Shown here: positions 12,487 to 25,557 of the stretch, one piece after another
How positions within the stretch are numbered: the first letter of the stretch is position 1
How the letters are laid out: the number at the start of each line of letters is the position of its first letter
NCBI RefSeq assembly: GCF_001640805.2
Contig: NC_066849.1
Span: 21,701,336-21,765,335 of the forward strand
Reading direction: 5' to 3'
Source: Lates calcarifer
Taxonomy: Eukaryota; Chordata; Actinopteri; Centropomidae
DNA: 64,000 bases
Notes under the pieces: generated by a model
What the model was told of the DNA's origin: nothing
Databases searched by the model: none
What the model saw: the letters and a program-made list of their open reading frames with translations, nothing else
Position numbers and translations under genes: made by a program

Positions 12487-15400
12487 AAATAACCAATGTA
12501 TTACCAGAAAAACACTTCTGACAAGAAAACACATCTGTTAGTGAAATTTTATGTATATGTCTGCATTTAAGAGGTGTTGTTTTTATTTCTCTGCCAAAAC
12601 TTCTGATTTATTGCTTGTGGAATTAATCCACCTTCCACACTAATATATGTCTGTATTATGGGTTTATTTATGCCTACAAGGAGATGTCACACTGTTTTTC
12701 CCACTATATCACTGCTGATGTGACTGCAAAAGTACACAACCATTATTTATCTGTGCCAAACACAGACAGCCTCAGGAGGAGATATAAATTTCTAATTATT
12801 TGAAAAGATGATCAGTTATCAGAATTGTTGTCATTATCTGCTGATGAATGGTTCGATTAAGATCTAATGTAGAGTTGGGATCATCAAAAGATATGCTCTA
12901 CTTTTTAATCTATATATTTAATGCTGGAGTACTACAGAGGCAGCCATAGACAAAAACCAGCAGATTGTGTCGGCTAGACCATTTTCCTTGTGAACAAAAT
13001 TAGACTTTTCCAGACAATTCCCCTCAAGGGTGGAGCAAGACTGCAGCACTGTTGCAATAGGCAGTTAAAAGCGCGACCTCTTTAATGGTGGCATCTGTAG
13101 TCTGCTGGAGAAAGCTCAGTGTTCTCCTCCTCTGTGGTTAATGGAGGGTGCTGAGTGGTGGAAAACTGCTGTAATGACTGTGGGCCTGTGGGCCTTCAGC
13201 TAAATCTCCCATTCAACAGTCAGCTAAAGCCCGGTTCACCTGCTCTGAATGCAACCCTGGACTGGGCCTGTCGGAGAGGATACATGCGCGTGTGTGTGCA
13301 TTTGTGTGCACGTGTGTGTGTGTGAAGCATTAGCTTTCGTGTTCATTGTTCTCCGTCTTGAGGGTGTGTACGTGCATGGAGTTATGCATGTTTACAGATA
13401 TGTTTAACTTGCATGGTTCTCTATTGATTTTGCTTCCGTGTGTGTGTGAGACACTTCCTCATGAGTGAATGGGGACTGGCTGAGGTCAGATTTAAAGACA
13501 GCACAAGACTCCTAAACAAGACAAGCAGGGAAGCCTCTTATTATGTATTTCACTAATACCCACGCACTGTACACACACTTGCATGCAGTGTTATCAAGAC
13601 AAGCCAAGAAACAAAGGTCGAATGGGACACTTTCTGTCACTGCTAGGACCCGAGGGGCCGGAAGAAGAGACAGGTGTGTGCATGTTCATGTGTGTGCATG
13701 GACATGTCAGGGGAGGAGTGAAGATGCAGCAGTGTCCCCTGTGGTTCACCTTTAAGGCTGCTCTCACCTGTTTCCATGCTTTTAATACACACAGACACAG
13801 GAAATGGTTTAAAAGTGACATTTGGTAAATGCTCCTGTCCAAGGCATCTCACAGTGCTTTGGGTGGCCTAAGGGACAATTTAATAAACAATTCTTCACAT
13901 TTGGAGGTTGGAGGCAGATGATATGTAGCCTGTAGAAATGAAAGTGGATTATCCACTGTAAAGAAAATTAATCTGCAACTCTTTTGACAGTAAATTAGCA
14001 AATATTTCTAAGTTCCAGATTCTCAAAAGAGAAGATTTCCTGCTTTATTTTTGTTTTATATGAATGTAAATAGAAAATCTTTATAGTTGGATTGTTAATC
14101 AGAGCAAACAAGTCATCTGAAGATGTCACTTTGGCATTGTTTACTAGTCTGACATTTATGGACAAGATAAGTAATTGAGAAAATAATCAGCAGTTTATTT
14201 GATAATCAAAATAATTAGTGGCAGCCCTTGCAGGGAGTAGTGAGGGAGTAGACATAAAATGTCTTTCTTCCATCTTTGGGGTAAAAACAAATACTCCCAG
14301 AATCACACCTCTCATGAGCAATTGTGATTAATCTTAGGGACTATGTGAGTTATATGTTGGTAAATAATTGACATTTATCTCAGTTCTGTCAAGTGACAGT
14401 TCTGGACTTCTGCCAGGAGAGGGCAGTGTTTAGTGATTTATACTCTTCATTTTGGCTGCATCCAGCTGTGATAAAAAAAGTGCACATCATGCAAATATGA
14501 TAATCACCAATTTACTGAGAAATGATATGTAAAAAGTGGAACTGTTGAAGCTTAGATTGCAAAACACATTTTAATATTTGTATAAACATTCAGTGAGAGC
14601 GTCTCTGTATCTGTCTGTGTGTTTGTTTGATCATTATTTTTGATCATTATTTCTGAGGATATGTTATTTCCCAGACTGCAACACACAGTGGGGGAATTTG
14701 TGGGCTGCAAATACAGGATATCTGCAGACCCTCACCTTTCATCTGCAGGGCCGTAGCCTGGGGTGAGGATTAACTCAGAGGCAAAGAGACTAGACAGTGA
14801 TGGAGCCTTTCCCCTTCAGTGAGGAACCGTTGGGGGGGAAAGAAATGTAGGAAAAGGAGAGGGGGTGGAAAAGAGGGAGAAGAGGAGGAGCAGGTGGAGG
14901 AGGAGAAGGCAAAAGGATAGGCGGATAGGCAATGGGAGATGTAGTGGTGGTGGGAGACTTTATCTGGAAAATTGGGAAAATAGGAGGGGGAAAAGGAGGA
15001 TGAGGAAGGATGAAAGAAAAGCTGAGTGTGGGATTGTGGGTGTGAGGCACTATGATAGAAAGAGGGCGTGAAGGTGGAAGAGTGAGGGTAAGTTCAAGGT
15101 GAGTGGTGAATGAAAAGGCAAGTGCTTAACCATCAAATATATATATATATATATAGGGTATGAAATCTCATGATGATCGTATGACCTCTAATCTGATGCC
15201 ATAAACGCATTCCTCTGGATTGTATAAAATATTGCTTTTTCATGACCAGATTTGATCTATTTTATTGCTAATCAAGCAGAAGAATTATATTGTCAAACTA
15301 AACAGTTGTGTCTTTTTGCAGCGACTGTAAAAAAAAAAAAAAAAAAGAGAGAGAGAGAGACCAAGCCTAAATATCAATAATTAAAGGGTATCACATAAAA

Positions 15401-18400
15401 ACTACTGTAGCAGTATCTGCTTTTGCATAATCAACAGAGCTGAATAACATCTACATTTCCAGCATGACAGGGGGTATATGTATGTATGTAGATGAAGAGG
15501 TACAGTCTGTCAGACCTAAAGGGTTGGAACTGCTGACCAACCTACACTAACAATATTTCAATGGAACAATTGATAGCAAATGAGTTTTTGTCAATATATG
15601 AAGTCTTTTCCTGTTTCTCCTCTCACATCTCTGCTGAATCTGATTCAGTTAAAGTTCACTGTCTACATGATTTGTTTCGCTTCCTCATAAATGCTACTAC
15701 ACATGCAGTATGATTACTTGTTGGCACTGAGACTGAGTCACTGTTACTTACTGCCTGTGATTTCAAACAGCACTTTGTCGTTGAGGCCCAGTCTGAGCTC
15801 AGGCATCCCCGACAGGACAACTTTGAGCTTAATGCTGCCCACTATTTCACTGCGCAGGACGCTGCCATTGGCACTCACCTACAGGACAGAGAGCAAAGCA
15901 TTACATTAAGCATGAATTTATATCTGATTATATATCATGGTTGTCCTAAAATATTTTTTAATGGCTACAATATCAGCTTTACAGTTAGATCCGCTTATCT
16001 GAGTTCACCTGAGAGTACATAACATTTAATGCTAGCAAAATAATTGTGCACTTTAAGTTACTTTGTTTAAATATTCATACAGATCTGCAGTGAGACGGAA
16101 TCACAGAGACTCCTGCTCATAAACTGGGAGAAATAAACAAACCAACTGATTCTCAGAACTATTCAGCAGATATGAACAGACAGAGACAAGACTGAAAGGC
16201 TCTCAGCATGCAATGGGAGAAATATAAGTAAGGCACTAGTACAAAAGAGGATGAAGAAGCTCTGAAATCAAGTCCCTGGTCACAGAAAAGGAAGTGGGAA
16301 CTGCAGTTCTCTAACAGTGGTTAAATACCTGCGCCTTATCAGTTTCCCTTTAACTCATAAAAACAAGGAGTAGTGTGATGAGTTGTCCTTGAGGTGATAA
16401 TTCAAGGACAAGAAATGAGGCAGAAGAGTCATTTCCCTTCTTTTTAGCTTTGAAAGATGCAGCATGTCCCTGTATGCAAATATGTTCTGTTGCTTTTGCT
16501 GCAGGAAACCTGAGTCCTTGCCTGCACTCCTTAATGAAAAATATAAAACGTTTCTTTAACTGAGTTCACCATGTATCTTAATAACATTGTTTTTAATTGA
16601 GCAGTGATTATTACCTTCATTGCACTGTAATGAAAGTATTACAAGATTACATTTTGAATGGGACTTGCACTAGTTTAATATAAGAATGTGATGTTAACTC
16701 CCAAAATGTATCATTGATAGGATTCATTTCATTTTCATATCATGCATAGAGACATTTCACTACATTTTATTCAGAGTTATTATATCTTAAGGTATTCATT
16801 GTACCTTGCTGATCCTAATGTAATTTATTTGCTGGATTTACTGACTAACCTTTTACATTTCTTCACTGTACACAATGAAGAAATGTAAATACCACAGTAG
16901 ACTGCACTGAAATAGAATGGAGTATTGTTGATATTAGAAACCATTTCCTCAGCGACTCAATTCAAGGAAAGAGGAAAACTGTTTGAAGGAGTCAAAACAT
17001 GTCAGGGTTTTGGCAAAGACGATTTCAGCACTGGCTGCTGGCCTCACCGCACACAAATTTCAACCATCCATTTTACACCGAACTGTTCAAGAAAATCCAT
17101 GAGTTTCAGAAGATGGTTTAAAAAATGGATGATGATGGAAGAAGAATGATGAACTAACACTGTAACAAAATCTGTTTAACTATCAGAGTAACATGGCCTG
17201 TTGTAGCTGACAATCTGTGAAGGCCAGACATCATAAAATAAATCTTTAGTCCTTCAATGAGTAAATTCTTCACAATTCAGCACTTAACATCAAGTGAATT
17301 AACTGCCTCATTGTACAGCTTTTACTAGGGCTGCACAATATGTAGACTATTAGTAAATAGCAGCATAATAATAGATCTTCTAATGTAGGTGTTGAGAAAA
17401 GTCCACACTCTCCACTCTGTTCACTGGATGAGTGATATCCATGTAATGGCTTTGATAAAAGACAAACAAACCATGCTGCAGATATTTTCTACACTGTGGT
17501 GCACCTGTGTGATAAGTCTGCAATGTGCAGCTGTGTGCAACGTCTGCTTCACTGAGCTGGACAATTAAATTCGAATGTAACACTGGAGATAAGCATTCAC
17601 AGACATACCGTGATACAAATTAAACCAACAACAACAACAAAAAATCTCAGATCTCTTTTTTGTGCAAACATTGTCCTCACCAGTAGATTTACTGACTCAA
17701 TGACGTCCATGAAAACTTCGTTCTTCCTGTACTTGATGCCCTCTGACCGCCATGACACGGCGTTGGTGACGGTGGCAGGAGGTCGAGGTGCCCCGACCTC
17801 CAATTTATGACCCTGCTGGGTGATGTACCTGAAAGAGACAAAGGCAGAAATTTGTTTTAAGACTGTTTCCATATTCAGTCTGTAACCCTGCTGAGTGGGA
17901 ACACCAGAAAACAGATGTAGCAGCAGGAAGGGCTGTAGTGTGAAATTTAATTTCTTAATCTCTTTTAAACATCAACAGAGGAGTAATATCATTTAAGTCT
18001 CTTAAATTAAAGAAATCTAAATAGGAAATAGCAACAAACCAGATGTGTGTTTATCTTGCAACACGAAGCCCACCTCTCTTGAGGAATGTTTTTTAAATAT
18101 GTTTTTGTATTAATCACACCTCATGACTTAAAATAAATGAGTTACTCTAGAGTGAATAAATTAAAGGAACTTGTGTTGTATGAAGATTATTCATGGATGT
18201 AATTGGAAAATGGAGATTTACATAAACCCATTGTGACTCCAGCCACAGATAATAAAGCAGCTTACATTCATTTGTTTACACTATTAAGTATTGCTTTGGT
18301 GAATGAAACCCCAGAATCAAGTGTCTTAAAAGGGTTTTGGGCCACCAGGAGATGCCACAACGGCTTAAATACACTTAGATTGCAAGGATTTGAACCTTTT

Positions 18401-21116
18401 TATGTATTTATTTAATGGTGGAGAGTCTTCTGTCAGTGTTTAAGTGGGTTGAGACACGGTGATTAAGATCATTACATTATTTGAAAAGATACAGGTCTTC
18501 TATTAAATAACAGACACAGTTTAGGAATCTGATACTGTACAAAGGACTGCTGGTAACTTTGGTCAAGTTGAGCAACTGGAGTAAAGACTGAACTGGATGT
18601 GTGTTTCTAGCTATATGGCAAATTTATGTCTGATTCCAATAACTGTGCACTGGTTTGTCTCTCAGTTTCTTGGTAAACAGACTAGAGAGCTGGTTTGTTT
18701 TACCAATCCTCTCTGACTGTGTCCAGGGAGACATAATGACTTGTCATGAGAATAGAAGGGAGCTGTACTTAGATAAACAACATGTGACCAGGCCTGTTTT
18801 TACCCAAACACCTGCCCCCCGCCACTGTTTATTTCTCACTGGCCTCGTTTCTGCTGCAGAGCTGTCTGGGTATTTATGCCACCCAATCAGTTTTCCCTGG
18901 AATGTAATGTCACCAGCAGTTATTCCAGTTTTCATTACAATTAATGAAATCTGAAAGGGTTGTGTAATACCAACAATGAATAAAATGTATTCATAGTTAA
19001 TGGATTTTTTTTATTTAGCACTCAGTAAAAAAAGCTAAAAGTCTTTTCCCTGTTTAATTACTGAAGTACAGTGAGCTGGACACGGGCATTTCAGGGGAAC
19101 AAATGGTGATTTAGACACTTGTTATAAACACTTTGAATTGGTGCTATTGACCTGCACTTGAACCAGCTGTGGAAAAATGGCTAATAATCACACAAGGACA
19201 TGATACAGATGTTGCATAGTCATGTGCGTCAGACCTACTTAAATTTGACTCCACCAATTACTCAAACTGAAATGTGCACTAATATTTTATACTGCTAACA
19301 CAAATAAGGGGACAGATTTACACTTTCTCATATCCACCCTTTGTATCCCTTCCTCTGACCCCTTCTCTCCTCCTTTTTTTCTCTTCTATTTTCAGTCCGT
19401 CACCTTTTCTTCTCCTCTATAGGTCTGGGTATTTTGACATGCCCAGACCTATAGAGGAGAAGAAAATGCTCTACATGAATTTAGCTGTCCTCAAGCTCCT
19501 CTTTTGTGTGTGTTCATGCAGACATAGTTCAATGTTGCCTCTCACCACCATTGTCATGCATGATATCCTGTGTCCATGTGTATGTTTAAGGTCCTTCCTT
19601 TGAGGGCTAAATGCAGCAGCTGGAATGTGATGTGCGTTCCACATACAGTTTCTAATTTGAGCGGCTGCACATAGTAATGTACAAGTCAAACAGTGTGAGA
19701 ACTAATGATGTGTCCGTCTTGCTCCAGATTCCTTTCCAGATGGCATCATGCTTCTGGCAACCAAAATTCTAAAAATGATCAAGTCACATCAACATGTGCT
19801 GTAACCATGACCGAAAATCTAAGAGTCTTAGGATAGAGGGTGTGTGTTGTACAAATTATAAAGTCCATTGAGGAAGATTTGTGATTTTAAACAACATGAA
19901 TGAAACTCACTGGACTACAAGGAAAATTGAGCCATGTGTCTTAATCTAATCTGTAATATTGGTGGTATAGCTGTGTCATTGATTGAACTGTTCAAAGAAT
20001 GAGGGCTCAAGATGTTGACTAGACCTGAATTTTCTGTTCAAATAACTGATTGTCGTGTTTTTGTCTGTGTTTACTTCTGTTCCTTTTTTTTTCTTTACAT
20101 TTTTCTTAAACAGAGACTGATTTTTTTGGCAGCAAACACAACACTGACATAGCTCTGTGTTTGGTCTCTCCCAACTCAGTTTCAGCTGCTAAATGCTCTG
20201 CCAGTTGCTAACTGTGTCTGCCATTTTGATGTTGGGCAGGTCTACTCTACAGTTGGTTTTAAGAGCTTTATCTTTGGTAACAGCTACCTGCCCACACTAT
20301 GAGAGTACTGAGAGACGGACAGCTAAACAATGATCTGAACCTCCATATTAGTCACTATGAGCGACCTCTTCCACACTGTCACATTGCTTTTACTTTGTCA
20401 GTTGACACATCGTTATGAGTTAACTGTTTGACCAAAAGCAAGTGTCATGACCCACGAGGCAAATCAAACACTACTGAACAAATTCAAAACACAAACACTA
20501 ATCGTGTCTTGTTTTCAGTTCAACTGTTCATTTCCAAATGTCAACAACAAAAGTGCTAAATAAACAAGATTTAGATTGATTGACACATTGAGGCAAAATT
20601 TCCTCCCTTGTTTTCTGTCCCAGTTCCTCCCACCTAGAGGGTCCTGAACGCATGTTGACATACAGCAAAGTCTGAGAGTGCTGAGAGATGAAAGACAGTG
20701 ACAAGTGGGCTTGGGGTCGATGTTGGGTTGTTTTGTTGCTTTGCTGTTTGTTGTGTTTTGCCCTGTTTCTCCTCAGAAATGCTAATGAAAGGATCTGGAA
20801 GCGGGTTTGGCACCAAACTGACAGATTAGCATAACAATAGCAATCATAACAAACACACACACAAAGGTTCATATGAAGACACACACACATGAACACAGTC
20901 ACATGCATATGCATCCTTGCAGTCTCACTCGCTCTGTCTCTTGCATCCACCCACACACACACACACACAAGCTTTCACACACTGATACTCTCACCAGGTA
21001 GGTAGTGTTAAAATGTGAGAGAAAAGGAGCATTTCTGTGGTGGTCGGGGCATGAAAAGGTCAAAGAACTGGAATAGCCTGGGGCCAGAGACACACAGTGA
21101 ATGTGTGGGAGCACTG

Positions 21117-21162
<46 letters not shown>

Positions 21163-24100
21163 CACAAGAAAGAGATGATACTTTTGTGTGTCTCCTTGGA
21201 GAAGAGAAGAGCAGGGCTTTTCTGTCTGAGAGTCTCGAGTGTGTCCAGCTGATGGTGTCATTGTGTTTGAGTGCCAACAGGAGCCTGGTAATTATCAGCC
21301 CTATTCAGACCCACATGCACACATACTGTGTACACACACACACACACACACACATGCACGTTACGAAAACCCAATTACATTTGACACAAGAAAAGAGTAA
21401 ACAATACACTGCAAATTTTAAAGTCTGAAATATACAGTCCACTGTTAAAGACAAAGCTGATCATGTGCCCGCTGACTCCATGTTACCATGCTACTGCAGG
21501 CTTGCAATGCAGTACAATGAATGTTGAACCTCTGGAAACAAATGCCTCTCAAGAGGAGCCAAGAGGAGGGAAAAAGCAAAACAACCCTGTGTACACCGAG
21601 AAGACAAAACACTTGTGGAACCTAAGAATAGTAGTTGTTTCAGTTCATTTCACTCACTGAATAAAGCTCAGTCGTTCATTACAGCTTTAGTCACCAGCTG
21701 TACTTTGTTGAATGGGAAAAAAAAAAAAAAAAAAAAAAAAAAAACCCAAATAAGGCCATGGCACTTCAAACAGAATCATAATGTGCTCTTATTCCCTCTC
21801 TGCTGGTCACTTACATTATAAAATACAAAGCTATTATCTCACTGAAAAACTGTCACATTTCTGTCCCTGATGGATGGCACAGGTGCCATTTCAGTTGCTG
21901 CAGTTACATTAAAATCAGACTGGAGTGCAGTAATTATGGCCTTTGAGAGTTTGAAACTTTAATATTATACCTTCATCAGCCTGAATAGCCTCCCCCTTAC
22001 ATGCCAGAGCACAGTGCCAACAAACATTACTGATTCAAGTTTTGTCAATTGTAAAACTTCCTACCTTTCTTATGGTGCCACCTTTAGGAAAATGTGTATC
22101 TAAGATTCAGCCTGTCCTGAGATATTATGTTTCTCCAGGATCATGAAGGACTATCAAAGGTTGTGAAATAGTTTTCTTACTCTTGTAGGATCTTGCTGTC
22201 AGTTGTCTGAGGGAAGCCGAAGTCCATCACTTCGTCCATCAGCTCGTACACCGTCACAAAGTTGTCACGAATGCTCTCCTCCTCGAGTTCTTTAAAGTAC
22301 TCCTTAAATACCTGCACACAGAAGCATGAATACAGAATCTGTGATATGCAGTTCTAAGGTACATTTTATGTTAATTATTTAGCTCTATTTTCATGTTTTT
22401 TGTATTGTGTATAGTAAATCTGCCGGCTGTATTCATGAATCAATATTCCTTTAAGGCATGGCATTAAATAGATAAATGAGGAAGAGACCAGCCAAAGAAG
22501 TAGGAAGTGTAGTTGGACCTCATGATGTTTAATACAGCTCGATATGTGATACAATCACTGTCTCCAACAATAAGACACTATGACAACTGAAATACTAATT
22601 TCTGATTGGCTGGCATGTGTCTATCAAAATGGTACAACTGGACAGGTTAAACTGCACACAACTAGCAATACATCTCTTTCAAGCTACATTACATGTATTA
22701 ATATATTCAGACAGTTTGCCGTGTATTGTTGTTGCTTTGTTGCCTTATCTCAGCCAACTTGAAACTGATCCTCACCAATGAAAATAGAATCAGGCTGACT
22801 TGATTGTTAACACATTTCAACACAAACATCAGGGGGCAGCATCACAGCTTTCCCTTCCCATTCCCATGGGTAAAAGCTAAAGGAATAGTTTTAATTTAAG
22901 AAAATTAATAAGTAATAAAATTAATAAAAATTTAATAAGTTTTAATTTTATGAAATTGCTCTCGTCCCAAAAGAAAGATGAGATTATTAACTCCAGTGTC
23001 TGCGTGGTAAATATGGAGCTACAGCCACCAGTCACTTAGCTTAGCATAAAGACTATAAACAGAGGAAAACAGCTAATCTGGTTCTGTCCAAAGGTAACAA
23101 AAGCCACCTCCCAGTACCTCTAAAGCTCATTAATTAACATGTTATATGTCACAGTGACAGCAGGACTCCAGGTAGTCACAGCTCCTGGCCAAAAAATAGT
23201 CCAGCACATACCACATACCTAAAACGGCAACTTATCGTTTTTTGACTTCTATTTTATAAGCGTATTTAAGAAGCGTATTTTCCAAAATGTCTAACTATTT
23301 CTTGGTGGATTTGGTCTAATGTCTCAAAAAACCAGACTTACCTGGATGATTTTATAAAGAAAGGAGTACACCAGAGCAGCATTGGCATTCTTCTTGGTCA
23401 TTGCGACCACTGAAGAAAAGACTATTAAGAAACAACTTTGTATCTACAAGTGAAAAGCAGAAAATCTGAGCTGACAAAACATGCACATTGGTCTAAATCA
23501 GAAATAGACAAGATATAGCCACGTGGTGAGTATCTTTCAGATACTGTGGGTGGTTATGAGATGAATGCAATGAAATAAAAAAGTTACCAGAGTGCATCAC
23601 AGTTGCAAGCAATTGAGAACATGGCCACAGGGAGGTAAAATAGCTCAGTTGTCTAATGCAGTGCACTGGGAATACCACTTACTCACTACCGCAATATCAT
23701 GCTGAATTAATAATGTGTAAGGAAGTTTGACTGCCCAATCTCGCAATGAAAAAAGGAGCATATACAGTGCATAACACATCATAGTAAATCTGTGTTCAAT
23801 TTTTCAACTGGCTGTGATACATGATGTGATAAAACAGAGGCTCAGAGGCTGACTGCTGCAGAGACCTGAAGAACAGGACTGCCTGGATCAGCAGATGAAT
23901 CAGAAAAGAAGCCATTCAGGTATATGTATTAGATGCTGCAAGTCTATGCCACAGTGCATATTTACAAATTTCTCTACAGATATTATAATAAATACCCATG
24001 ACTGATAAGAGTAGGAGTGCCGATCACCCTAAAAACTACTAAGGTAAATTGATGTATTCAGACAGATTTTCAAATTCTGCTTACTATAGCAAAGGCTCCT

Positions 24101-25489
24101 TGCAAAGCAAATTATTCAGACATGAACTCAAATGGATACAATAAAGGTTGCTGTGCTTGATCCACATGAAGTGTGCAGAGCCATGGCTGACCAGCGGCGT
24201 CATCTCAGCCTCTTCTTCCCTCTTCATCAGGATGGGCATGAAGTGGTCAATCTCATTCATGTCCATGTTGCCCATGTAGTTGCGGCAGATCAGCACCTGG
24301 ATGCATGACAGAAAGAACAAAATAGACAGTGGACACTATTATAGAGGCACTATCCAGACATTAAATATTTATAGTTTTTGGCTGAGATTCCAAACCTGAG
24401 CACTCAACCTTAAAGATGCTTCATGAACCAGTGGCTGACTACAAACCTCGACCTCCTAGAGGGATGAAAAACCCTTTTCCAAGTTCGCCCACTGACGAAA
24501 TGGGCAAACTGTGTTTCCAGCTTGAATATCTGGCAATGAATGATGAATGACCAGCTTCTTGGCATGAAACAGGTATCAGAGCTTATGCAGACTTTAGCAA
24601 GGCTCAGAAGATTCTCAGGTTTTAAATTATGGCAAACAAAGGTGTGCAAACTTCATAAACATAACCACTGGTTGAAAGTTAGAAAACATGTGAACCCCAG
24701 TGATCTGAGGCACATACCATGAAATGACAACATCCCTAGTTCAATTCTGGCCAGGGACATTTGTTGCATATCTTTCCCTTTGCTGTTGACTGCAAAATGC
24801 CCAAAAAGTATATATTTTTAAAACTTAAAAGACACTGTGAAAATTGAGGCGTCTGTAAAGGAGAAAAAAAAAGGAATTTACTCTTACATGGTTAAAAACA
24901 TTAAGTTGTTTTGTTTAATGTCTCCAAGCAAGAAAACAGGTGCTGTTATTTTTAACCACACTAACAGCATGGCTATAGGGATGACAATATGAAATGAAAA
25001 TTTTGCACATATACCCTTTCGTGTATTATGACTCATCCTCTGCAACCCTCTAAAAAACGAGAACCCGTTTGCAATAACAGGAGGGCGTGGGTTTGTAACT
25101 GTAGCTCACTAACTAGTCAGTTACTTGTGGAAACATGTATGACTGCAGCCTTTCCCAATACTGAAAGTAGAGACTCTTATGACTACAAATTTTCTGTTCT
25201 TTTGAGACTGTTGTCACTAGAGAACTTGTTATTTCTGGCTTTTCTTTAGCAGACTTCTCCCTATATGTCTGTCAATTCAAATTGCTGAGTCTCTATGAAT
25301 CTAAGACATTCAGACATTTACTTTGATATATGTTTGATTAGCACTAGGGACTGTAACTAAGAGAGAAACAATATAAAGTTACAAGTGAGAAGTGTGACAA
25401 CATTTCTAATCAGCCTACAGGGTTCACAGAAATGACAAGATTTGCTTCATTTAGCCCTGAGAAACCACCACGCCCCCTTATTTTAATGG

Positions 25490-25557
<68 letters not shown>

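Larger units (their letters stand above)
12483..15751 (-). other. ap1m3: ap1m3 intron 6 (main part)
   Basis: Non-coding. It holds an old hAT-like repeat (about 13965-14231), a strongly purine-rich stretch at 14830-15080 (GGAG/GAAA-rich on the plus strand), an AT microsatellite and a poly(A)-(GA)n run at 15328-15360. Confidence 0.6.
17829..22180 (-). other. ap1m3: ap1m3 intron 4
   Basis: A 4.35-kb intron. It contains a perfect 25-bp inverted repeat at 19405-19466, a (TG)n array at 21121-21159, CA-rich sequence at 20848-20970 and 21333-21353, and a 28-nt poly(A) run at 21717-21744. No coding evidence. Confidence 0.65.

Noticed and set aside
14830..15080. Purine-rich block with open frames on both strands
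   Set aside because: Low-complexity GGAG/GAAA sequence in an ap1m3 intron. The translations are Arg/Lys/Glu- or Pro/Ser-rich without domain similarity.
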